64,000 nt of DNA from Liolophura sinensis (taxonomy: Eukaryota; Mollusca; Polyplacophora; Chitonida; Chitonidae): the NCBI RefSeq assembly GCF_032854445.1, contig NC_088306.1, positions 4,088,373 to 4,152,372 on the forward strand, given 5' to 3'. Under the pieces are notes generated by a model. That model saw only the letters and a program-made list of their open reading frames with translations. It ran no database searches and had not been told where the DNA came from. The translations under genes and the position numbers were made by a program. Of the stretch, positions 45,501 to 57,500 are shown in pieces (the stretch's first letter is position 1; each line of letters starts with the position of its first letter).

Positions 45501-48500
45501 TTAACAGTTTAAACAGAGAACGAATAACAAACATTATACGTACAAAATGAGACACGGCAATTCGATCCGTCAATGCTGACCTCCCAGGCTTTAGTTAACA
45601 GGGGCTTCGCCTTGGAATCATACAAACAAAAACCAGCTTTCCTGAAAACGAAATGAAGAGCAGATATTACCAATGCGATCTGAAGTTCGTTAGCAACATA
45701 TTCAATTTCCTCTTATGTCAATTACACGTCATTGAGATTGGTAGAAAGCAGTGACGTCACATATCAGGCTTTTTCTCGAGGACCAGTAGAGGACTAGTGA
45801 CGACATGTTTTGGCCACGTGCAGAAACCCCCTGAGATGTCACATTTCAGCCTTTTTTTCCTGTTTAAAACAATAAAACACGTAAAACATACATCATTCTA
45901 AATTCAAACTTCGCATGCATATGGAAAATGAAATAGAGTTCCAAGCTTTACAAGCTCCTCTTGTATGGAACACTTTCGCCTTGCTTTGTGCATCTTTTTG
46001 CGCCTGCGTGGACAATGTTCATTTCAGGTTCTGTTTGAAATGCAAACTGGAAAACACAGTGTTTGTCATCTTTGTAAAACATTTTCTTGAGTGTTTTCAG
46101 ATTTGCGAAACATGTCAGGAGAATGGGGTTTAGAAAATTGCCTACATGTCGACCGATAACAAAAAGACAACACGTTAGCTGCTGCATCGATCTGTTCGCT
46201 TTTACGCAGACCAAACACATTCATAAAAGAAAAAATAGTTACCCAAGGAATTCATGACGGCGTAATAATTGATAATTGATTCGCCTGGAATGATTTTTTT
46301 TGTAAACAATGTTTCAGTTGCGGGGAGCTATTAGGGAATACATGGAATAGATGTGATTTATTGACTATAATTTACAGTCGCTGATTTCAATCATCGATGT
46401 GACATGTGATGGTTCTTACGTGGACTTATTGTTGCGGACACTGTTTGTGTCCAGAGAACAATTAGAAATCTTTCACTCTTTGCTTGTTCGTCATTTAACT
46501 GCAGCCAAATTGCATCGGGAATCAGAAGCGAACATACCACGCTCAGAGGGAAGATTGACTTTTAAAGGTTATCAACACTGCAACATTTGACCTAAATATA
46601 AAATCATTCAGCACCCGTACAAACAACAACGATTGTGAATGGCGGGTCGTCCACTCAGATATTGGTCAGCACCCTGGGGTGAGATAAAGCAGTCGCCTTG
46701 GTGACACACCAGGACAAAACGGGAGGTAACCTACGCACTGTCACGCTTGCTTTCTCATTTCCGAGGCTTCCCTTAGAGGGTCCATAACTTCCGTTAGACG
46801 AGCTATCCCACTGTTGTGCTGTGCTATTGACGTTTTGGTAGTAGTTGATTTTCTTGTTAACAAAAACACGTCCTTTTCTCCGGTACGATAACTGGTATCT
46901 GTACACACGACCTAGCTGATCATCGATTTCAAGGTGTTCATGTCATGCCCCGCGGGTTGGCTCTGTGGATGTTTTAACACAGTGGAAGTGCAGGTATAGC
47001 GGAGTTAAATGCCTAAGCAGTTGTCATATAGAGCAATAGTATGACTTCATATTTCACTGTAGTTAATTAAACTCCATACTCAAATTTTCTTCCGCTTACG
47101 TGACCGCTGAAGTGAAATGCTTTTCTACATTAAAATATATTAATCTTACTCTTAAAATCCCGTGGCTCTCGCGAGATTTCGGCGAAAAGCTGAATACAGC
47201 ATATTAGTTTATTTTGTGCATTATTCACGTTTCGATCAGGGATATGTACAGATCGAACTGGGATTGTATTCAGACGAGGTTTATAATACATGCTGTATAT
47301 ATAGGCCTGACTACCGGATTCATATCCGAGAAGATTAAATCTTTATCGACGAAACTCTAGTGCGGATATGAGACAAAGATATGCATGGTCCGCCATTTCG
47401 ATAGTAATAAATACAAAGTCAAAAATAACGAAAACAAGGAGAAGAACAGTTACTAAAATGAAGTAACAAATAGCGGATGCGATGGCAGCAGTAAAAATAC
47501 ACTTAGCACGTGATAAAATAACGGAATGAATAAGAGGAAATGCATAAAAAAATATGAGTGTAGCACCTGATATACCGACTGCGGCATTTCCCTATATAAT
47601 GATGAAGTAAACGAAATGTACCTTTATACTCCGTAACTTATTTTATAAAAATACATTGATCTATAGTTAGGGTTAGGGTTTTCGACTACAGTCAGGGTCC
47701 AAGATGGACGTTCCATTGATTGAAAACTTTTGGCGCTGGCATGGGAAATTTGATGGCGGCCTGTTTGCTCTGGCCACTTGATCACAAGAGCTATTAGTTC
47801 CGTTGAAGACCAATGCCGCTGAAACTAGTTAGGTAGATCTTTTTGCTGTCCCTCCCCATCGTTATCTTTGTCTCCTTTAGCTCGGTATTCTAGCCAGTGT
47901 TGGCTGAGCAAACATGCGCATGTAGACAGAGAGGGCAGGGTAAGTCTACGCGTAAGTCTAAGACACATAAATATTTCAAACTATATCGACTTGATGGAAA
48001 AACAACATAATCTTTCTGGATTCTAACAAATGTATTTTTTTGGTCATTTGCTTCGTTTTTTTAACCTATAGCCGAAACCTGTATGTATGCTTATGGTTTT
48101 TAACATGGCCGTGTTGTTCTCGAATGACTGGAGATATAGAACAAATATTGACTCGCTAGTGCTGCAGTGAACAAAGATGCCAGCTGACAAAAAGCCCAGG
48201 GACACGCTGCTGTAGAAGTCTTCTTGTTGACTGGGCAAGCAATTGACAAAAGGGACGTCGGTATACAGAGAAACGATCGGATTATTTACCAAAGTCTGGT
48301 AAAGGCTGTGTTCTGTGTAAACATTCCGCTTGTTTCATAATAAAGCAGGACATTAAACACTAAAAACCCTGATAAATGAGATCCCACTCTCCGGAGCATG
48401 CGCAATTGACTTGCACCACGCCTAAAGAAGCCCTAGAATATGGAACGATGTGGACATCTGCATATCAATCATTTTAAGTTCAGTGCGAGTTTTAGAAAAT

Positions 48501-51500
48501 TCTCGTGGTAGAACTGCATACGTGTAGGGGACATGGCCCAGGGCTCAGTTGTTAAAAACTGTTTTAAGACTAAATACTAGATTTAACTTTGAGCCAATTC
48601 TTCGATTTTGAACCTAGCCTGGAAGTAATTCTGTATTAGTAGGCCTATATTATATCTGAATTTAATATTCTGCTGTTATACTTGGGCTTTGGAAAACTCT
48701 AATGTATCTTCTGGGTTTTCCTAAAATATCAGATATATAATTTGACTTAATAACACTATTAATGCTCACCAATGCGGTCGCTGTGAGTCCAAGTCCAGCT
48801 CATGCTGGACTCCTCCCCGGCCGTACGTGGAGAGGTCTGCCCAGTTTCCGCCCAACATAATGCTGGCTACCATAGTATAAGTGAAATGTTCTTGAGTACG
48901 GCGTAAAACACCAATCAAATAAATAAATAAGCAAATAATACCGGTAAAAGATAATACACTGTTGAACAACCGGGCCCATTTATTTAAAAGTTTTGTCTGA
49001 ACTGATGTAGCATTAATTTTATATTACAATGTAGGCCAGAAGTGGTAATAAGATTTAATCCTGCCTTAACTTTTAATACACCTTTGAACCACTGTGCCTT
49101 GGCAAACAAATTCCCAACAGCAAGAATCTGACGCAACTATATAGATCTTTCCGAACTGTCCATCACACGTATTTGATCAGTCAATCAGTCCATATTGTTC
49201 CAAATAGTTCAATCGAATGTCCCACACATTGGTTGCAAATGTTCGTTCTTTCTGTGACGTCATGACGTCACAACTGCTTTTCGCCAAGAATGTAATGAAA
49301 AGTATCGTTATCAGAAGAATGGGTGGTGGAGCACTGTATCTATCCGTTGATGCTTTTCATTCACAGTTCTTCAAAATGAACACGGTACAATGTTACAGTG
49401 GTAAAATTGTAAACGTTGTACTACCATAAATTTTTAGCATAACAATGGCTCGAGGTTTCATTCTACACTTGAGCCACCTCACGGGATTAACAAATCTGTC
49501 ACCTCCCTGTTACTTGCAGACCATAACTCCGTTCCTAACATTCGTAAATCAGCCAAAAAAATGGACAAAGTACGCCAACGGGGTACAGAAAAAGACATTA
49601 TCGTCCACCTTTTGTAGAAGTTGTTATGAGCATTATTTTTCAAGGATTTAAAGACACACAAAATCGATTCTGACTGACTGGTGTGAGAGATAGGCAAGTT
49701 CAAGCTATGCCGTGCTTATCCTAAGCTGAACTTATTCAAACGTGACACAGTCTGCACGGTTTGACCCAGGAAACATCATGTCCACTGTCGATTTTGTATC
49801 CGTTTCAGTCCAAACTGTCCATATTAAAATAAAACGCAATCTTCCGTGAACGTCTTACCGAGTTTATGGTCTCAATTTGCTTTCATAAAACAGGACACTA
49901 CTTAGTATCTTTGTTGGGTTCTTTGTCCTATTAACCTTTTCCATTTGTTTTGATTTATGCAGGTATAAAACTGTAACGTGCTAAGAAACTGTATCGCGTG
50001 AAAGATCTTCATCGTCCTAAGTAATAATATACACGCCTACATCATAGAGAGTAAAACCAAAACCGTGACGACAGTGTGATAGACGTACAGCATAGAGAGT
50101 AAACTCAGAGCAGCGCGGACAGTGTGATAGAGGTACATCATAGACAGTAGAACCAAAACAGTGACGACAGTGTGAGAATAAAACCAGAGAAGCGACGACA
50201 GTGTGATAGAGGTATAGCATAGAGAGTAAACCCAGAGCAGCGTGGACAGTGTGATAGAGGTACATCATAGAGAGTAAAACCAAAACAGTGACGACAGTGT
50301 GAGAATTAAAACCAGAGAAGCGACGACAGTGTGATAGAGGTATAGCATAGAGAGTAAAACCAGAGCAGCGACGACAGTGTGATAGAGGTACATCATAGAG
50401 AGTAAAACCAAAGCAGGGATGGCAGTGTGATAGAGGTACAGCGTAGAGAGTAAAACCAAAACAACGACGACAGTGTGAGAATAAAACCAGAGCATCAACG
50501 ACACTGTGATAGACGTACAGCATAGGGAGTAAACCCAGAGCAACGCGGACAGTGTGATAGAGGTATAGCATAGAAAGTAAAACCAGAGCAGCGACAGCAG
50601 TGTGATAGACGTACAGCATAGAAAATAAAACCAAAGCAGTGATGACAGTGTGAAAGTAAAACCAGAGCAGCGACGACAGTGTGATAGACGTACAGCATAG
50701 AGAGTAAAACCATAGCAGCGCGGACAGTGTGATAGACGTACAGCACAGAGAGTAAAACCAAACCATCGACGGCAGTGTGATAGACGTACAGCATAGAAAA
50801 TAAAACCAAAGCAGTGATGACAGTGTGAAAGTAAAACCAGAGCAGCGACGACAGTTTGATAGACGTACAGAATAGAGAGTAAAACCAGAGCAGCGACAAC
50901 AGTGTGATAGACGTACAGCATAGAGAGTAAAACCAGAGCAGCGCGGACATTGTGATAGACGCACAGCATAGACAATAAAACCAGAGCAGCGAAGACAGTG
51001 TGATAGACATACATCACAGTTACTTAAACCACAGCAGTGAGGACGGTGGTATGGTTGACACATGGTCACACGTAACCGATAATACACAACCTCTTGTCAG
51101 TTTACCTCAGTCTGGGTTTTATTCTGACTGATCACGAATGTTATTAAAGGAGAAGAAAATTTAAATATCAATCAAATACCATTGAGTATGCATTTCCTCG
51201 CAGGTGCATGCCATAAAAAATTTCTAATATGTATCTCAAGTTGATAAATTATAAATAAAGTCCGCGCCAACATACGCTGTGGGCGACTCCATTTTGCGTA
51301 AAAACTAGTCCTGAAGTCTTTTGTGTTAGGAGGAGAATTGTTGTCGGAAACCGCCGAAGTGCGGTTCGTACATTTCCGGTAGAACTCTTCTTCCCAGAAG
51401 GTAGCAAATAGTACAGTTCGTTTTCCGCTTGACGATCGGGAAACCGGAATGTTGGACGTAGGTTCGGAGTTTACACGAACAAGCCGACAGTTTTAACGAC

Positions 51501-54500
51501 TCTTACTGGCTAAGAGGCAACACACCCCCAGCATAAATTACAGGGTGTGAAAGATGGAGGACACGATGGACTCAGCGATTTATGCCAGCTTTGCCGTATT
51601 CAGGCTTTACGTGTATGGTGAGGAAAAATCGCAAAATTGTGCAGCAGGCACCACCAGATAGAAAAAAATGTGCTCTTTTCAGCCTATAGTGTCATCTTTT
51701 TAAGTGTTCTTCTCAATTAAGATTACAGGAGCGCAATGATTTGCCTTACTATTTGTGTGGTAAATTTGTCAGCTTCAACCTCAAAAATATATATCCATTA
51801 ACTTTCGTACTATGCCGCACTAGCATATGTAGCTTGCATTTGTCAAAAAATCTACCGTGGGCAACTACATCTTATAATGGATGCACTACGCATTATCCAT
51901 CGTGTTAAGGAACGGCATCGTATCAAGGAATTACAAAAGTTTATGCATCGTGTTAAAGCAGTTCATCGTGGAAAGGCACTTTATCGTGTTAAGGCAGTTC
52001 ATCGTGTTCAGGAACTTCATCCTATTAAGGCACTTCATTGTGTTAAGGAACTTCATCGTATTAAGGCACCTCATCGTGTTAAGGCAGTTCATCGTGTTAA
52101 GGAACTTCATTGTGGTAAGGAGCTTCATCGTGTTAAGGCACTTCATCGTGTTAAGGCAGTTCATCGTGGAAAGGCACTTCATCGTGTTAAGGCAGCTCAT
52201 CGTGTTCAGGAACTTTATCCTATTAAGGCACTTCATTGTGTTAAGGAACTTCATCGTGTTAAGGCACTTCATCGTGTTAAGGAAATGCATTGTGTTAAGG
52301 ACCTGTATCGTTTTAAGGAACTGCGCCGCTTTAATATTACTCCATGGTATTATGAAGCCACATTGCGTTATACAACTACACAGCGTTTACTATAAGCTTG
52401 AATCTTTTTGTTTTAAGCACCCTTTTATTAACGGCTAAATTACAGGTATATATCATTGGTCACAGTGTCAGGCTTTCATGTTACTTTCCATTAAATGTGA
52501 TGACAACACAGCGTTTGGAGTGGTCGTTGACCACGTCTAATAAACATAGCTGCATTTGTTTTTACCTAACATTGTTTAAAGGAGAAGAACACTTTAAAAA
52601 AATGACACTATAGGCTGAAAAGAGCACATTTTTTTCTATCTGGTGGTGCCTGCTGCATGATTTTGCGCCTTTTCCTCGCCATACACGTAAAGCCTGAAAA
52701 CGGCAAAGCTGGCATAAATCGCTGAGTCCATCGTGTCCTCCATCTTTAACACCCTGTAATTTATGCTGAGGTTGTGTTACCTCTTAGCCAATGAGAGTTG
52801 TTAAAACTGTCGGCTTGTTCGTGTAAACTCGGAACCTACGTCCAACATTCCGGTTTCCCGATCGTCAAGCGGAAAACGAGCTGTACTGTTCACTACCTTC
52901 TGGGAAGAAGAGTTCTACCGGAAATGTACGAACCGCACTTCGGCGGTTTCCGATGGCCATTCTCCTCCTAACATTGACTTCAGGACTAATTCTTAGGCAA
53001 AATGGAGTCGCCCACAGGGGATTTTGTCGCGGACTTTATTTATAATTTATCAACTTGAGGTATATATTAGTTTTTTTTATGGTATGCACCTGAGAGAAAA
53101 TGTTGGAATAAAGCCCAAACTGAGGAAATTAACAATAGGCCGTAATTCACCAGTTGTGTGCGACCATTTACCATCTCTGCTCTGAGTTTATTTTCTGTGA
53201 TGTTTTCTTTCATAGTTCAGTCTTGTTACACACGAGCTTTGACAGATTTACACCAGACCAGCCAGTGTTCAGTTCCACTTTAACACCTCCAATATAATTA
53301 TTCTCTTTGATCTTGCACCTGTGACTAACTGAACTCGCGTACTCTGCACTATTCAACCATGAGACGAACAGTGAGGCAATCACCATGCGGTGCACGGAAT
53401 ACTGGTACATGAATAAACAATTACTGTTTTACCAATGCATAGAGACATATATTATATATAAGGGAGGTGTCGAACTTGGAAATACTCAATAATGAATGGT
53501 TTTCATTGATTTGCTGCAATGGTCCACCGAGAGAATGAAAACTGTGCATGCTCGTGAGTATTAAGCATACAGTGATCATAGATGTAGGTATATACTGTAT
53601 ATGCATAAAACCTCGGGTCATTTAAAATAGTTCGGGTGGAAATCTGCATTCATCAGTTAACTGCGGTGGTAAGTCTGTGGGTGGGATATTAGATTAAACA
53701 ACATAAATATATATTATGCCCAATGGAAACCGAAAGCGTTGATCAATAGAATCTGCCCTATCCAGTAGAACATCGTAATTAGAGATACTGAGATTAAATC
53801 CGTGTTAAATATTGTGCGGTATTCTCTGTGTATAGTATATTGTGATAATAGGCAAACCAAACTGCAAGCTAACAGGTTTTCTATGATAATCTTTCCTTGG
53901 GCCAAGATGACAATAAGATGTCGACAACACTCGTTTACCCTTCACCAATTATGGTACGCTATTTGTAGCTACGTGATATCTCAGATGTGGGTAAGTCCGT
54001 CAGTAACTTGACAAAGGTCAGTGGTTTACCCCGAGCACTCTGGTTTCCTGGGCCCATAAAACTGGCCGCCATGTTGTATTTATTATTTATTTATTTATTG
54101 AAATAGCTGGTGGTAAAACATATAGATTTGTCTTTCCTGCGTTATCTGGAATTCAGCGGGCAGTCCAATATATTGAAATTTGCATCGCCATTTTTTTTTT
54201 TACAAATTCAGTTCAAGCCATGTTAGTGGGAAGGGAGGCGAGTTAGTGAGTACTTTTCATTCGTATACAAGAACAATTGAAATCAAACTCTGACTGAGGT
54301 AAACTAACATGAGGTCGTATTCCACCGTTAATACGTATGACCATTAGCCAACTACATGTATCACATCGCTGTCACTGATCTGATTTTACCCTCTACGCGG
54401 TAGTCTTTTATATGCGTCGTCCTTATATACTGTAGTCTTTTATATGCTGTAGTCTTTTATATGCATGGTCCTTTATATCCTATAGTCTTTTATATGCTGT

Positions 54501-57500
54501 TTTATATGCTGTAGTGTTATATGCTGTGGTCCTTTATATGCCGCACTATTATATGCTGTAATCTTACATGTTGTAGTCTTTTTATATGCCGTAGTCTTAT
54601 ATGCCGTGGCCCTTTATATGTTATGTTTCTTTATATGCCAGTCTCATATACTGTAATCTTTAATATGCTGTAGTTTTCTTATATGCTGTGGTCTTTTATA
54701 TGCCATAGCTGTAACCTTTCATATAGTATCATATCGAAAGTTTCAATCACGCCATGTCGACACCCAGCTGTTCCAAATGTTGATTAAAGTCAGTTCTGAT
54801 TTTAAAAATGGCTCGCTCACCACCTTATGTTGTTTACATACTCAGAACAGGAATTCGTCTGGGTACATGGCATGCCACAGAGAACCAATCAGGGTTCTCT
54901 GCGGTCTGTGTGTGTGTTTTATTGGGAATCTCTCCATTACACCAAGTTACGAGAGTGTGCATTAGGTTTTTCAGGCATACACATCATGGGTCGCGTGCAC
55001 CGAGGGATCGTAAGCCTAAGTTGGGTGTAAATCGGTAGGATCACGACCGTGGCCTTCACTAACAGCTGACACCCAATTGCACGAAGGGATTGTAAACGAT
55101 GATAAGTGTAATTTACAATCACAAATTACACTCGGGTCGACCCAAAATTAACGTTAAGTACAAATACTTGCCTCAAGTAGACTGCTAGTTAATACATTTC
55201 GACTGGATTTCCAAAGACATGCCATGTATTGTCTCAAACAGATATTACGAGCATGTTTTCACATGTTGTTGTTATTAGCTGCTGAATCAGTAAAATGTAT
55301 AATTCTTTTGAAAACGAAGGCAAGATAAGTTATTGAACGGTACACTGCTCATTTACACAGGCCAACTTTATATACGAGTAAAATATGACCTATGATCGAG
55401 ATTGTAACTTCAAAAATTTACAATCGCCGTACATTTCCTTTGTGCAAGCGGCGCAGCTTATTTTCACAATCAAGTGTAAACTCAATTGTCGGGTCTACAA
55501 TCGATTGAAGCATAAACGAAGCTGGACACCATAAGCAGATAAACGCTGCTTGTCAAACAAAGGCGTCATTTTGATAACCTTGGTATCTTCGTGACTCAGG
55601 AGTGAAAAGAACACGAATATAGCAACTTGATTTTACACAGTGCTGGTTGCATATCAACAAGGCTATGTGACCTGTGTGTTATGCTAAATAACTGATTATG
55701 TTTATTGTCATCATGTTCCTGAATAATGTAAATAAACAGAAGAAAGTAAAATAAATAATGGTGTAAAGAAAGGGTTTAATTAAAATGTTTTACTTCAGAA
55801 ATTCCTCAGGTATACTGACAGCATGGAGAAACGCATAATTGTAGGATCGTACATACTTAAATAAGGACAACAGTTAAAAGCTTTGAATGTGATTGTGCTG
55901 AAAATTTCTTGTAGCGATTTTGGTAAGGCTCTGTAACATGCAGACATTTGGTTATATCTTTTGTTTTGTAAATAATTTTGTAGATTTGCTCCACCAAATG
56001 TAAAAAGATAAAAAAATAATTTGCCAGTGCCCTTTACAGCTTAGCGTTTACACCATTTTCAAAATGGCGTAGCAAATACGATGCCGTGAAAGCTCAATGA
56101 CAAGGTTTAATGTTTGACAGACAAAAAAACCCCACCGAATTGATAGCGGCCATATCGGAAATCATTAGTGTCTCAACCCGTAATGCCCCACAAACAATCA
56201 ATAGCGACAATAAGAAAGAAGATTGTTGGGGATCTAGGTGCTAGTATAATGGTATCACACACAATGCCGTTAAGATTGAACCGCACAGCAGGTGCCAGGT
56301 TAAATGCTCTTTGCAGGAAACAAGAGAGAACGACTAAAATGCTAACCTAGTAGCTAGGTGCGAGATCGTGAAAGACTAGCCTGGCCTTCAACTCTAGGGT
56401 GATAGTGGCATAAAAGGGTTACCGCGTGGAGAGTAAAACTAGAGCATTGGCGACAGCTTGACGCAGCCAGCATGAAATCCTACCTGTTCACACTTTACCT
56501 CACTTAGGGTGGGACTCTGGGAAAATGACCCGGTTAAACACTGATATATTTGTTTAGTCTGTTTTCATATGATTGTGACGTCACTGGTCTAGAAATATTA
56601 AAAATGCTGTATTGTCATCACATTTAGTACACAGTAACTAATATCTGTCTTGCATGAAAGCGAGACTGGTCAACAGCGACTTTTCTGCCGGACATGTATT
56701 TGCGGCCGATGGGATTTAAAGAGTACTACACAAACCGATGCATTTCGTTCAATCTTATTTACTAAACATGCCAAAAGAGAACTGCGAAAGCTGCTCAAGC
56801 ATGCAGACAAATTGGCGAGTGGAAATACAAGTTTCGATTTCCTACAAAGCCTTCCCTCTGCAATCAAAATGGAAGGCCTTTAGCGGGGGTGTGTGTGCTG
56901 TTATTTACGCATTTTAATGAAACTTCAAGAGGCCATATTTCAACAGTTACATGGAACGATATGCCAACTTTTACAGTGCCGTTGGTGCCCTTGTTTTACT
57001 CTCTACGCTGTAAGTCTTATATTATATTGTCACAATGCTTAGATTTAGGAACTGGAAATTTGAAAACATTTGTCTTAATTATATTAACATACATGTAACA
57101 GTGTGGTGTAACATGAAGTAGAGAAAAATTCTATTTTAAGCCTCCCGCTGTCCCCTTGTTTAAAACAAATATTTCACATTATCACGAGTCGGGATCCAAA
57201 ATGGTAATGTGGAATCAGCTATGGCTCAGCGAGGGCGGGTGGTATCGACCTGACGATGCTTACTTCATGTCTCCCCCACTCCCCGTCCCACCTCCAACTA
57301 CCCTGACCGCCGTGCTATCACTGAAATAATCTTGAGTGCGACGTAAAGCCGCAATAAATAAATACATAAATAAACATAAAACACAAATGAATTAAAAAAT
57401 GGAAGCAGCAAGACAGGGATCTCTTTTGGGTAGAATTTCGGTCCATACCAGAATGCACTTTGGCATGGTCATGAATAAGCGAAACAAAAGCTGTATTAAC

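Noticed and set aside
46655..46930. Minus-strand frame with EIDDQLGRVYRYQLSYRRKG looked like an exon, possibly of FAIM-B
   Set aside because: The only acceptor (GATCAG) has no pyrimidine tract, the donor would be GTTACC, and the product does not follow the FAIM pattern.
47660..47685. TTAGGGTTAGGGTTT as an interstitial telomere
   Set aside because: Two and a half units only, easily chance.
48044..48292. Minus-strand frame of 82 codons (VNNPIVSLYTDVPFVNCLPS)
   Set aside because: No convincing splice sites or family resemblance.
51877..52438. Long plus- and minus-strand frames over the 18-bp array
   Set aside because: All are translations of one 18-bp unit lacking stops.
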